64,000 bases of DNA from Pseudalgibacter ostreae (GCF_042427585.1 NZ_JBHMFC010000006.1:31935-95934); one strand, 5' to 3'. Positions 54,073 to 62,676 are shown, counted from the stretch's first letter. The notes: generated by a model not told the origin, from the sequence alone. Numbers and translations are program-made.

Positions 54073-54828
54073 TTATTTTCCTTTATTGGCTTTTTCAATG
54101 TATTTGTCAAGCGCCATGGTCATAGAAGGGGTTTCAGGTGTTGGTGCGGATATATCCACACGTAATCCTTTTTCTTCAACCGCTTTTATGGTGGTGTTAC
54201 CAAAAACTGCTATTCGTGTTTCATTTTGTTTAAAATCGGGAAAGTTTTGAAACAAAGATTCAATTCCAGAAGGGCTAAAGAATACCAATACATCGTAAGA
54301 TACGTTTGCTAAATCGGAAAGATCGCTAACCACTGTTTTGTAAAAAGTAGCCTGTTTCCAGTTCACGCCTAAAGCGTCTAATGTGTTTGGCACTTCATCT
54401 TTAACCTTGTCGGTATTAGGTAATAAAAAAGCTTCGTCTTTATATTTCTTTATTAAAGGCGAAAGTTCTGAAAAACTTCGTTTTCCTACATAAATCTTAC
54501 GCTTTCGATATACGACATATTTTTGTAGATAGTAGGCCACTGCTTCAGATTGGCAGAAATATTTCATAGTGTCAGGCACTTTGAACCGCATTTCGTCAGC
54601 AACTCTAAAAAAGTGATCCACAGCATTTCTACTCGTAAGAATGATAGCGGTGTAATTGTTTAAATCAACTTTTTGTTGTCTAATTTCTTTGGCAGGAACG
54701 CCTTCAACATGAATAAATGGCCTGAAATCAATTTTAACCTTTTGTTTTTCTTGAAGGTCAAAATAAGGGGAGTTTTCAATTTTAGGTTCCGGTTGAGATA
54801 CCAAAATAGTTTTCACTTTCATAGGCAC
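54073..54828 (-). CDS. hemD: Uroporphyrinogen-III synthase
   Basis: Cyclises hydroxymethylbilane to uroporphyrinogen III in tetrapyrrole synthesis. The family is poorly conserved; the 251-residue product shows the two-lobed pattern with AIILTSRNAVDHFF in the first lobe and VLVFFSPSGIESLF followed by IAVFGNTTIKAVEEKGLRVDI in the second. A start two codons later is also possible. It lies two bases downstream of the DUF4271 gene, the usual flavobacterial arrangement. No other hem genes are in the window. Confidence 0.9.
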   Translation of the reverse strand: MPMKVKTILVSQPEPKIENSPYFDLQEKQKVKIDFRPFIHVEGVPAKEIRQQKVDLNNYTAIILTSRNAVDHFFRVADEMRFKVPDTMKYFCQSEAVAYYLQKYVVYRKRKIYVGKRSFSELSPLIKKYKDEAFLLPNTDKVKDEVPNTLDALGVNWKQATFYKTVVSDLSDLANVSYDVLVFFSPSGIESLFQNFPDFKQNETRIAVFGNTTIKAVEEKGLRVDISAPTPETPSMTMALDKYIEKANKGK

Positions 54829-54830
54829 AA

Positions 54831-55475
54831 TTATGTATTAAACGCCTTATATAATATAACATAAGGCGCAATTTCAAGTGCGCAAAGATACAAAATAAAA
54901 TAAAACAAATTTGACTTTATAAAACTTTGATGTTCTTTGAAGGAAACGACCAGGCCAATGAGGTTGATAATCCATAAAAACAGAATTGCAATAAGAATGT
55001 GTTTTAATGAAGGGGTTACGCTATAGAGCAATATAGCATTGATAGGAATTAATAAAACTCCCAAAAAATTTTTATACGTAATTTTTTGAAAAAGATACTG
55101 GTCAATTAATTTATCTATTTCGAAAAGGCTTCCAATTAGTCTTTCAAGCAATACTTTTATCAGAATAATAACGATAACGCCCGCTATAAGTTTGAACATT
55201 GTGTTTAGATCAGCCACGGCATGGTCTGTAACGTGTTTATAAATGATAAAACAGAATGTGGATGCAGAAATGCTTAGGTTTATAAATAAAAGCGCATCGA
55301 ATTTGTCAAAAAACTTTTGATCCCTAATGTAGATTTTTAGATAGTTTGTGTTTGCTAAAACAGCCATAAACTCGTCAAATCGTTTTGAGAACAATAACTT
55401 GGCAATACCCAAAAACACAAGTCCTACAACCATTAGGACGGTAAGTAATTCATTAGAGATAACGTGTCTTAGCAT
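54831..55475 (-). CDS. DUF4271 membrane protein
   Basis: A 214-residue product with about six hydrophobic helices and the DUF4271 pattern (FSKRFDEFMAVLANTNYLKIY near the start, LLIPINAILLYS later). Function unknown. It starts the DUF4271-hemD pair and is divergent from the glycosyltransferase gene. Confidence 0.88.
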   Translation of the reverse strand: MLRHVISNELLTVLMVVGLVFLGIAKLLFSKRFDEFMAVLANTNYLKIYIRDQKFFDKFDALLFINLSISASTFCFIIYKHVTDHAVADLNTMFKLIAGVIVIILIKVLLERLIGSLFEIDKLIDQYLFQKITYKNFLGVLLIPINAILLYSVTPSLKHILIAILFLWIINLIGLVVSFKEHQSFIKSNLFYFILYLCALEIAPYVILYKAFNT

Positions 55476-55667
55476 GCTATAAAACTATTGTAAATATTAA
55501 TAACCTTAACATAATTATTGGCATATTATTAAAAAAAATAATCTTTTAATAATGTACATTTGCTAAAATTATACGTTTTGTAAAACCTAGCAAAGGTGTT
55601 TAAAGGATGTAAGTCTACATCTTGCGTTTTAAAAAAGCAAAGAACTAAAAAAAAATAATAGAAAAGA

Positions 55668-56390
55668 ATGAAAAACGCCCTTGTTATCATTCCAACATAT
55701 AACGAAATTGAAAATATAGAGGCTATTATAAGCGCTGTGTTTTTGCAATCGGAAGCTATACATGTGCTTATTGTAGATGATAATTCGCCCGATTTAACAT
55801 CAGATAAGGTTAGAATTTTACAAAATACATATCCAGAACGCTTGTTTTTGGAAACAAGAAAAGAAAAATCAGGATTGGGTACCGCCTATATTCATGGCTT
55901 TAAATGGAGCTTGAGTAGGGGCTATCACTATATTTTTGAAATGGATGCCGATTTTTCCCACAACCCAGAAGATTTACAAAAACTTTATAATGCCTGTGCC
56001 GTTCAAGGTGCCGATGTTGCCATTGGATCGCGTTATGTTACTGGTGTGAATGTGGTAAATTGGCCTATGGGCCGCGTATTGATGTCTTATTTCGCATCGC
56101 GTTATGTGCGATTTATAACCGGTATGAAAATACATGATACCACTGCGGGGTTTGTCTGTTACAAAAGAATTGTTTTAGAAACCTTAAATTTGGACAAAAT
56201 TAAATTTGTTGGTTATGCTTTTCAAATAGAAATGAAATTCAAGGCTTACATTAAAAAATTTAAAATAATAGAAGTGCCCGTTATTTTTACAGATAGAACA
56301 TTAGGGGAGTCGAAATTAAGTTCAGGAATTATTTCTGAAGCTATTTTTGGCGTTATATCCTTGAAAATTAAAAGTTTATTTAAGAATTAG
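55668..56390 (+). CDS. Polyprenol monophosphomannose synthase-like glycosyltransferase (GT2)
   Basis: A 240-residue GT-A enzyme with ALVIIPTYNEIENIE at the N-terminus, VDDNSPD, the metal-binding MDADFSHNPED and the RTLGESKLSSGII end typical of dolichol/polyprenol phosphate sugar transferases. There is no membrane anchor. It should transfer a sugar (mannose or similar) from a nucleotide donor onto polyprenyl phosphate. A TACATTTG box at 55555-55562 may drive it. It is followed six bases later by the dihydroorotase gene. Confidence 0.9.
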   Translation: MKNALVIIPTYNEIENIEAIISAVFLQSEAIHVLIVDDNSPDLTSDKVRILQNTYPERLFLETRKEKSGLGTAYIHGFKWSLSRGYHYIFEMDADFSHNPEDLQKLYNACAVQGADVAIGSRYVTGVNVVNWPMGRVLMSYFASRYVRFITGMKIHDTTAGFVCYKRIVLETLNLDKIKFVGYAFQIEMKFKAYIKKFKIIEVPVIFTDRTLGESKLSSGIISEAIFGVISLKIKSLFKN

Positions 56391-56396
56391 AAGTTT

Positions 56397-57743
56397 ATGC
56401 AATTGAGAACAACACTTATAAAAAATGCCCATATAGTTAATGAAGGTACGATCTTTAAAGGCGATTTGTTGATAGAGGGGGAATTTATTAAAGAAATCAG
56501 TGCGTCAATTAGCGCAAAAACATCTGATGTGAAAGTGATAGATGCTGAAGGCAAATATATACTTCCTGGCGTTATTGACGATCAGGTGCATTTTAGAGAG
56601 CCAGGGCTTACACAAAAAGCCTCTATTGAAACCGAGTCTAAAGCAGCTATTGCTGGCGGCATTACCTCGTTTATTGAAATGCCCAATACTGTTCCGCAAA
56701 CCACAACCCTTGAAAAGCTTGAAGAGAAATTTGAAATAGCATCAAAAACATCAAGTGCCAACTATTCGTTTATGTTTGGCGGGACCAATGATAATTTAGA
56801 GGAAATTTTAAAAGTAGATGCTCAAAAAGTAGCTGGATTGAAACTGTTTCTAGGATCTTCTACAGGAAATATGCTTGTCGATAATCCAGAGGTTTTAGAA
56901 GAGATTTTTTCTAAAACAGATTTATTGATTTCTGTACATTGTGAAGACGAGGGCACTATTAAAAGAAACCTTGAAACCTATCTTGAAATGTATGGTGAAG
57001 ATATTCCAATCCAATACCATCCGCTTATAAGAAGTGAAGAGGCCTGTTATTTGTCCTCTTCAAAAGCCATTGCATTAGCTAAAAAAACAGGTGCAAGATT
57101 ACATGTGTTTCATATTTCTACAGGAAAGGAGACCAGCTTGTTCGATAATAAAATACCGTTAAAAGACAAGAGAATTACTGCTGAGGTTTGTGTGCACCAC
57201 CTTTGGTTTTCAGACGAAGATTATGATGAAAAAGGGACGCTTATAAAATGGAATCCCGCAGTAAAAACAGCCGCAGATAGAGATAAGCTATGGGAGGCTT
57301 TGTTACATGATAAAATTGATGTGATTGCAACAGACCATGCCCCACATACCCTAGATGAAAAAAACAATATTTATACCCAAGCACCCTCTGGCGGGCCATT
57401 GGTGCAACATGCACTTCCTGCTATGCTCGAAATGTATCACAGGGATAAAATCTCTATAGAAAAAGTGGTGGAAAAAATGTGCCATAATCCTGCAATTTTA
57501 TTTCAAATTGATCGCAGAGGGTATATTAAACCGGGCTATTTCGCAGATTTAGTGATGGTCGATTTAAATAACCCATGGACCGTGAATAAGGATAATATTC
57601 TTTATAAATGTGGTTGGTCGCCATTTGAGGGGACTACTTTTAGATCTCGAATTACACATACTTTTGTAAATGGAAGTATGGTATATCACAATGCTAAATT
57701 TTATAATTTAAATGCTGCCAAGCGCTTAACCTTTAACCGATAA
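56397..57743 (+). CDS. pyrC: Dihydroorotase
   Basis: Third step of pyrimidine synthesis, closing carbamoyl-aspartate to dihydroorotate. The 448-residue product has the amidohydrolase layout: metal site near residue 61 (IDDQVHFREPG), carboxylated lysine candidate K149 (GLKLFLG), VHCEDEG, LHVFHIST and the catalytic ATDHAPHT. The first metal His of DxHxH is Gln (Q63) in this protein while H65 remains. Many flavobacterial homologues share this, so it may be a tolerated variant. It overlaps the DUF4296 gene by one base (TAATG). Confidence 0.92.
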   Translation: MQLRTTLIKNAHIVNEGTIFKGDLLIEGEFIKEISASISAKTSDVKVIDAEGKYILPGVIDDQVHFREPGLTQKASIETESKAAIAGGITSFIEMPNTVPQTTTLEKLEEKFEIASKTSSANYSFMFGGTNDNLEEILKVDAQKVAGLKLFLGSSTGNMLVDNPEVLEEIFSKTDLLISVHCEDEGTIKRNLETYLEMYGEDIPIQYHPLIRSEEACYLSSSKAIALAKKTGARLHVFHISTGKETSLFDNKIPLKDKRITAEVCVHHLWFSDEDYDEKGTLIKWNPAVKTAADRDKLWEALLHDKIDVIATDHAPHTLDEKNNIYTQAPSGGPLVQHALPAMLEMYHRDKISIEKVVEKMCHNPAILFQIDRRGYIKPGYFADLVMVDLNNPWTVNKDNILYKCGWSPFEGTTFRSRITHTFVNGSMVYHNAKFYNLNAAKRLTFNR

Positions 57744-58249
57744 TGCTGTACCGATTTTTAATACTTATTAGCATAGCCCTTATATTGGTTGCTTGTTATG
57801 GCAATAAAAAACCAAAAAAGCCAGAGCATCTTTTGTCTAAACAGGACATGGTTAATATTCTTATCGATTTAAAGCTGTTAACTTCGGCCACAGGGAAAAG
57901 TAGAGAAGTACTGGATAAGCATGGTGTTGAACAAGAAACCTATATCTATAAAAAGTATAACATCGATAGTTTGCAATTTGCATTAAGTAATGACTATTAT
58001 TCTTATTATGTTACAGAATATGAATCGATATATGCTAAGGTAAATGATAGCTTATCTCGTATGAAAGAGATTTTAAGCCTTCAGCAGGAACGGGAATTAA
58101 AGGCGAAAAAGCTTCAAGATTCTTTAGCTAAAATAGCAAAAGACTCCCTTGCCATAGATAAAAAGACAATAGATAAAGACTCGCTAAAAGTCTTAAAAGC
58201 AGACGAAAAAAATAAAGGAAAACTTATTCCACCTGTTTCTGAAAAATAG
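57743..58249 (+). CDS. DUF4296 lipoprotein
   Basis: A 168-residue lipoprotein (lipobox LVACYG) with the DUF4296 domain: HLLSKQDMVNILIDLKLL, then YIYKKYNIDSLQFALSNDYY. A charged, Lys/Asp/Ser-rich C-terminal tail follows. Common in flavobacteria next to dihydroorotase. Function unknown. Its end overlaps the convergent SDR gene by 26 bases. Confidence 0.9.
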   Translation: MLYRFLILISIALILVACYGNKKPKKPEHLLSKQDMVNILIDLKLLTSATGKSREVLDKHGVEQETYIYKKYNIDSLQFALSNDYYSYYVTEYESIYAKVNDSLSRMKEILSLQQERELKAKKLQDSLAKIAKDSLAIDKKTIDKDSLKVLKADEKNKGKLIPPVSEK

Positions 58250-59234
58250 CACCAATCTCGTTAATACTTTCTTGTACAGGCTTAAATTTAAAGTGTAACG
58301 CTGTTTTTATTTTTGCATTGCTATAATGGGATTTAGACATTATAGATGCCGCCAATTGCTTGGTTAGTTGCCTAGGGGTACCCGTTAATGCATTTTTTAA
58401 CCAATCCAATCGCCATAGAACAGCCAAAACCCAAGTGGGCGCCAATGTGGAGGGGGGCTTTGCACCAACCGATGTTGCTAAAGCTTGCAAAAAGTGCTTG
58501 TAATTCCAGTTTTCGGATACTAAAATAAAAGCTTCATTTTTAATGTCGCTTTTCAATAGTTGTATCATAGCATCTGCCACATCCTTTACATCTACAAGGC
58601 CAGAGTTGCCTTTTGGGTAAAACCTTAAGCCCTTATGTGCCTTTGTAAACAAACTGCCACTGCCTTGATTCCATACTCCAGCACCTAATATAACACCAGG
58701 CTTTACAATTACAACCGGTAACCCTTCTTGCGATGCCCGCCAAACCTCCATTTCGGCACCGTATTTTGTTATCGCATACACGTTGTTATCATCTTCAGGA
58801 TTCCAGTATGTTTCTTCTGTGGTCAACTCATTCTTTAAGGCGCTTCCTAAAGTAGCTACAGAGCTTACGTAACATAATTTCTCAATTTTATGGGCTAGGC
58901 AAAGATTCACGATGTTGGCCGTGCCCTCAATATTGGTTTTTCTTAAATACGGATAATCGTTAGGATCAAAAGACACCAGTGCGGCACAATGGTAAACGTA
59001 ATTAACGGCTTTAAAAGCATTTGTTAATGCAGGAATATCAAGGATATCAGCTTTAACCCATTCTATGGAATTAAAAAGGGAATCGCTTTTTGCAGTGTAA
59101 GTTGCGAACACGTTTTTTACAAGGTCAAGCTTGTCCTCGGTTCTATAAAGGGCTCTAATATTTTTATTTTGGCTTGCCAGTTTATAAAGCAAATGAGAGC
59201 CGAGCAATCCTGTACTTCCTGTAACTAAAATCAT
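58224..59234 (-). CDS. NAD-dependent epimerase/dehydratase family protein (extended SDR)
   Basis: A 336-residue Rossmann protein with dinucleotide loop GSTGLLG (6-12), VYHCAALVSF, a Ser/Thr at SSVATLGS and the catalytic YAITK. Extended SDRs act on nucleotide sugars, flavonoid-like substrates or quinones; the substrate is not readable. It is convergent with the DUF4296 gene. Confidence 0.9.
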   Translation of the reverse strand: MILVTGSTGLLGSHLLYKLASQNKNIRALYRTEDKLDLVKNVFATYTAKSDSLFNSIEWVKADILDIPALTNAFKAVNYVYHCAALVSFDPNDYPYLRKTNIEGTANIVNLCLAHKIEKLCYVSSVATLGSALKNELTTEETYWNPEDDNNVYAITKYGAEMEVWRASQEGLPVVIVKPGVILGAGVWNQGSGSLFTKAHKGLRFYPKGNSGLVDVKDVADAMIQLLKSDIKNEAFILVSENWNYKHFLQALATSVGAKPPSTLAPTWVLAVLWRLDWLKNALTGTPRQLTKQLAASIMSKSHYSNAKIKTALHFKFKPVQESINEIGAIFQKQVE

Positions 59235-59403
59235 GGCACTAAATTAATAAATATTAAAATCAATACAGAAGAATAACAGGATAATTAGTCGCTGTAGGGG
59301 CTATTGCCCTTATCGAATGGTTTTCAATATTATTTTATCTATTAGATAAGGTTTTTTAAGTGTTTTTTCACATGAGTAAATAGTATAGTTGTTCGCCGAT
59401 TTT

Positions 59404-59411
59404 TATCTTTG
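59404..59411 (+). promoter_or_regulatory. Candidate -7 box for tyrS
   Basis: TATCTTTG fits TAnnTTTG; transcription would start near 59418, twenty bases before the ATG. The nearest upstream TTG (59389-59391) is only 12 bases away, so the -33 element is poor. Confidence 0.45.
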
Positions 59412-59437
59412 CACGAGATTACTGAAAATATACCGTG

Positions 59438-60733
59438 ATGAGAAAGAATTTTGTTGAAGAATTAACATGGAGAGGCATGATCCAGGATAGTATGCCAGGA
59501 ACCGAAGCGCATTTACTAGAAGCCATGCGAAAAGCGTATGTGGGCATAGATCCCACGGCAGATTCCTTGCATATTGGGCACCTAGTGGGGGTTATGGGGC
59601 TTAAGCATTTTCAGTTGTCTGGGCATAAGCCCGTGGCGCTTATTGGAGGTGCCACAGGAATGATTGGGGACCCTTCAGGAAAGTCAGACGAGCGTAATTT
59701 ACTTAATGAAGAAACGCTTCTACATAATCAAAATGCGATTAAAGCACAATTGTCCCGTTTCTTGGATTTTGATAGCGATGCAGAAAATGCCGCCATTATC
59801 GTGAACAACTACGATTGGATGAAAAACTTTTCCTTTTTAGAGTTTATTCGCGATGTTGGCAAGCATATTACGGTAAATTATATGATGGCGAAAGACTCGG
59901 TTAAAAAACGCTTGTCGTCGGAATCTACCGTAGGGATGAGCTTTACAGAGTTTACATATCAAATGGTACAGGGTTACGACTTTTTACACTTATATAGAGA
60001 CCGGCAATGTACGCTACAAATGGGTGGAAGCGACCAGTGGGGGAACATTACTACGGGTACAGAATTAATTCGTCGTGTGGATGGTGGAAAAGGCTATGCC
60101 CTAACATGGCCCTTGATAACAAAAGCCGACGGTACAAAATTTGGAAAAACCGAAGGTGGCAATATTTGGTTGGATGCCGAACGGACGTCCCCTTATAAGT
60201 TTTACCAATATTGGTTGAATACCAGTGATGCAGATGCAGAGAAGCATATTAAAATCTTTACGTTTTTATCACGTGACACCATTGAAGCTTTAATTGAAGA
60301 GCATAAAGAAGCCCCGCACTTACGTATTTTACAAAAACGTTTGGCAGAAGAAATAACCACAACGGTACATTCTAAAGAAGACTTAGATAATGCGATAAAA
60401 GCGAGCGATATTCTTTTTGGCAATTCCACAGGCGACGATTTAAAGCGTTTAAACGAAAAAACGTTTTTAGAAGTTTTTGAAGGCGTGCCACAAACTGAAA
60501 TTTCCAAAACTGAGATTGAAAACGGACTGGATATTATTGCAGCACTGGCAGAGCAAGGCGGCTTTTTAAAGTCTAATGGAGAAGCAAGAAGGGCTTTAAA
60601 AGAAAACTCTATTTCGGTAAACAAAGAAAAAGTACAAGAGGGCTATTTGATAACGGCAAACGATTTGATCAATAATAAATTTGTGCTCTTGCAACGGGGT
60701 AAAAAAAATTACTTCGTTTTAAAAATAGTATAA
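59438..60733 (+). CDS. tyrS: Tyrosyl-tRNA synthetase
   Basis: Charges tRNA-Tyr. I use ATG 59438 (an in-frame GTG is one codon upstream). The product has YVGIDPTADSLHIGH, the KFGKT motif (KMSKS-like) and a C-terminal S4 RNA-binding domain (SNGEARRALKENSISVN). Length is normal. It ends with a strong terminator, and it is the last core gene before the cassette-like region. Confidence 0.97.
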   Translation: MRKNFVEELTWRGMIQDSMPGTEAHLLEAMRKAYVGIDPTADSLHIGHLVGVMGLKHFQLSGHKPVALIGGATGMIGDPSGKSDERNLLNEETLLHNQNAIKAQLSRFLDFDSDAENAAIIVNNYDWMKNFSFLEFIRDVGKHITVNYMMAKDSVKKRLSSESTVGMSFTEFTYQMVQGYDFLHLYRDRQCTLQMGGSDQWGNITTGTELIRRVDGGKGYALTWPLITKADGTKFGKTEGGNIWLDAERTSPYKFYQYWLNTSDADAEKHIKIFTFLSRDTIEALIEEHKEAPHLRILQKRLAEEITTTVHSKEDLDNAIKASDILFGNSTGDDLKRLNEKTFLEVFEGVPQTEISKTEIENGLDIIAALAEQGGFLKSNGEARRALKENSISVNKEKVQEGYLITANDLINNKFVLLQRGKKNYFVLKIV

Positions 60734-60739
60734 CAAAGT

Positions 60740-60775
60740 AAAAGCCCGATTTCTCAAAATCGGGCTTTTTGTTTT
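60740..60775 (+). terminator. Terminator after tyrS
   Basis: AAAAGCCCGATTT (60740-60752) and AAATCGGGCTTTT (60757-60769), perfect 13-bp stem with CTCA loop and T run. A second inverted pair, TTTAGCTA (60774-60781) with TAGCTAAA (60787-60794), follows at once. Confidence 0.92.
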
Positions 60776-60949
60776 TAGCTAGCCAGTAGCTAAATCTCCC
60801 CTTTTTTATTAACCTATCCATTACGTGCGTTTTACTAAAACCTTATAATGAAAAGGTTTTACAAAACTTTACGTTTACCCTAAATATGATAAGTGCTTGG
60901 ATTCTTATCAATTTATGTAGGATAATATGGTTAAAAAGAATAAGTTTGA
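60776..60949. other. Non-coding stretch between tyrS terminator and the first palindromic site
   Basis: Part of the 300-base gap between tyrS and the HEPN gene. Apart from the 8-bp inverted repeat at 60774-60794 I see no gene, tRNA or integrase remnant. Confidence 0.5.
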
Positions 60950-61024
60950 CACGAACATATAATGAATATAGACGCAATCGAGGTATAGACGCAACTCGTT
61001 ACATCTATACAAGTGTTGTGTGTA
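60950..61024. repeat. Site A: left-most, partly degenerate attC-like palindrome
   Basis: The right end carries GTTGTGTGTA (61015-61024); the left end has CACGAAC (60950-60956), a one-base-extended CACAAC. TATAGACGCAA occurs at 60967-60977 and again at 60984-60994, and pairs with TTACATCTATA (60999-61009) with two C-A mismatches. It marks the join between the core and the array, so it may correspond to an attI-like or terminal site. Confidence 0.6.
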
Positions 61025-61033
61025 ATCTGAAAA

Positions 61034-61816
61034 ATGACAAATCCATATAAAATCCACCTTGACCAGTTTTTTGAAAAACTACTTTATTATCGACATATAA
61101 GTGGACGCATCGATAAAGTATTTAAGAAAGAAATTGAGATGTACAGTTCAGACAAAGCTACTATGCACTTTGCCTCTGCCCTTATAATCAGCGACTGGAC
61201 TGGTCCAACTGATAATGGTTGGGAACTGAATTTTCATACAGGGATTTCTACCGAAACTACGAAAGAGAATTATGAGGAGGAAATTAAGAATATATCCTCA
61301 AGACAACGATGTCTTCTTTACGCTCAATCTTTTGAATCATTTGAAAGGTTTTTAAAAGATTGTCTTTTTAACAAACTCGAACGTGATAGTGAAATCAGAG
61401 ATTATGTAATTTCTTTACTTCCAAAAAATCAAAATTCAGTTATATCAAGAAGGAATATGCCTAGTGGTGATAAATTATTCAATGTGTTAAAAAAAGTTGG
61501 TGGGAAAACATTCAAAAAATTTACCACAAGTAACAATCTTGACATAAAATTTAGAGAACTATGGACAATCTTATCAGAAGTAAGACACGCAGTAACTCAT
61601 AATGAATCAACAATTGATTTAGTAAAAATTAATAAATCTGACCACCATTTCGATATATTCAATTATCTATTCAATTCTAAAAAATTATCTGATGAAAAAA
61701 TAATAATCGAATTAGACTATAAAAAGTTTGAGAAACTAATAAAGAGATTTTCTGAATTTGCTTTTCAAGTGTTTAAGTTGATAAGTGTAGAAGAAAAGTT
61801 AGAATGGAAAAAATAA
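61034..61816 (+). CDS. HEPN-type predicted nuclease or nucleotide-modifying protein (cassette 1)
   Basis: A 260-residue, mostly helical, charged protein. The segment EVRHAVTHNE gives R184-x4-H189, the RX4-6H motif of HEPN ribonucleases, and LYAQSFESFERFLKDCLF matches a pattern common in RiboL-PSP-HEPN-like proteins. HEPN proteins often cleave RNA in toxin-antitoxin and phage defence systems. No antitoxin partner is adjacent in the same cassette. The gene is flanked by GTTGTGTGTA and TACACACAAC, and its DNA is AT-richer than tyrS (16 of 60 GC at 61381-61440). Confidence 0.7.
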   Translation: MTNPYKIHLDQFFEKLLYYRHISGRIDKVFKKEIEMYSSDKATMHFASALIISDWTGPTDNGWELNFHTGISTETTKENYEEEIKNISSRQRCLLYAQSFESFERFLKDCLFNKLERDSEIRDYVISLLPKNQNSVISRRNMPSGDKLFNVLKKVGGKTFKKFTTSNNLDIKFRELWTILSEVRHAVTHNESTIDLVKINKSDHHFDIFNYLFNSKKLSDEKIIIELDYKKFEKLIKRFSEFAFQVFKLISVEEKLEWKK

Positions 61817-61819
61817 GAC

Positions 61820-61959
61820 TACACACAACATTGTATAAAAATAATGCGTAAGTTTATTCCTAAACCCAAAGTTAGTGCTTGTTTGCTTGCATCTGATTTT
61901 CCTACGGAAAATCCTCGCACTCAAACTACGCACTATTCTTATACTAGACCGTTGTGCGT
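61820..61959. repeat. Site B: attC-like palindromic site
   Basis: CACAAC (61824-61829) pairs with GTTGTG (61951-61956). Inside, GTATAA/TTATAC, AATA/TATT, TGCGTA/TACGCA and GTTT/AAAC pair in order (61833-61855 with 61923-61944), with one bulged A and two A-C mismatches. Unpaired spacers of 3 and 6 bases separate the outer and inner boxes. The middle holds GATTTTCC-TAC-GGAAAATC (61895-61913). Box-spacer-box-loop order is that of an integron attC site. Confidence 0.8.
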
Positions 61960-62072
61960 CAGCTAAAACAGAACGATGAAAAACAAAATTAACTTGACCA
62001 TAATGTCCCTAAACTGAATTCTATTAATTAGAACAAAAAATAGAAAAAACAACCAACCATTTAATAAAAAAA

Positions 62073-62483
62073 ATGAATATTAATTTCCAATGTATAGAAC
62101 TGACAATACATGATGAAGAGTTTGGGTGTACTCTGACATTTTCAGACTCAAGATCAGCGGATGACCAGTTTAAAACTGAGGAGGAGATAATGAATAACGT
62201 TGAAAAATATCTTTTAATACAAAGGACTTACGCCGAAGATGAATATGACACGGAGTATTACCACATCGAATCTTCAGAATCAAATGAGGGTTTTGACCCT
62301 TCTGAAAAAATCAACATAAACATAACTAAGGACCACCTTGAAGCTAACTGGCTCGGGGAAAAAGTAATAATAGGATTAAATCTAAAAAAACAAGAGTTTA
62401 AAAATTTGCTACAGATTTTAGAAACTAAATTTCACGAAAAGATAACGATAAATAAAAAGCCGAACGCACAACAATGGCTATAA
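62073..62483 (+). CDS. Unknown acidic protein (cassette 2)
   Basis: A 136-residue acidic protein with no signal peptide and no family I recognise. The N-terminal half looks beta-rich (CIELTIHDEEFGCTLTFSD) and the C-terminal part helical (LKKQEFKNLLQILETKFHE); the shape resembles small immunity or antitoxin-like proteins, but this is speculation. Its last codons (NAQQWL) are encoded by the left half of site C (62464-62483), which is typical of cassette genes running into attC. A 13-codon frame at 61976-62017 precedes it and may be a leader or relic. Confidence 0.7.
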   Translation: MNINFQCIELTIHDEEFGCTLTFSDSRSADDQFKTEEEIMNNVEKYLLIQRTYAEDEYDTEYYHIESSESNEGFDPSEKININITKDHLEANWLGEKVIIGLNLKKQEFKNLLQILETKFHEKITINKKPNAQQWL

Positions 62484-62662
62484 TTAATACGGGTTTTGGT
62501 GCTTAACCCAAAGTTTAGGTATATTTACTAAGTCCGCCAAATCTTTTGATTTGGCTTTAGTACAAAAAAGATAAAACAAAATAAAAAGATTTGGCTAAGT
62601 GCTTATTCGGAAATTGAGTACTTTTAAATCCCGTACTAACCATAGCCTAAACGTTGTGCATA
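62464..62662. repeat. Site C: large attC-like palindromic site
   Basis: CACAAC (62467-62472) pairs with GTTGTG (62653-62658). GGCTAT/ATAGCC, TTA/TAA, TACGGG/CCCGTA and TTT/AAA pair in order between 62476-62496 and 62626-62647, with three A-C mismatches and a bulged T; spacers are 3 and 5 bases. The ~130-base middle contains the perfect hairpin GCCAAATC-TTTT-GATTTGGC (62536-62555) and a second GATTTGGCT at 62588-62596. The outer box organisation equals site B although the sequences differ. Confidence 0.8.
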
Positions 62663-62676
62663 ATTTAACGAACGAA

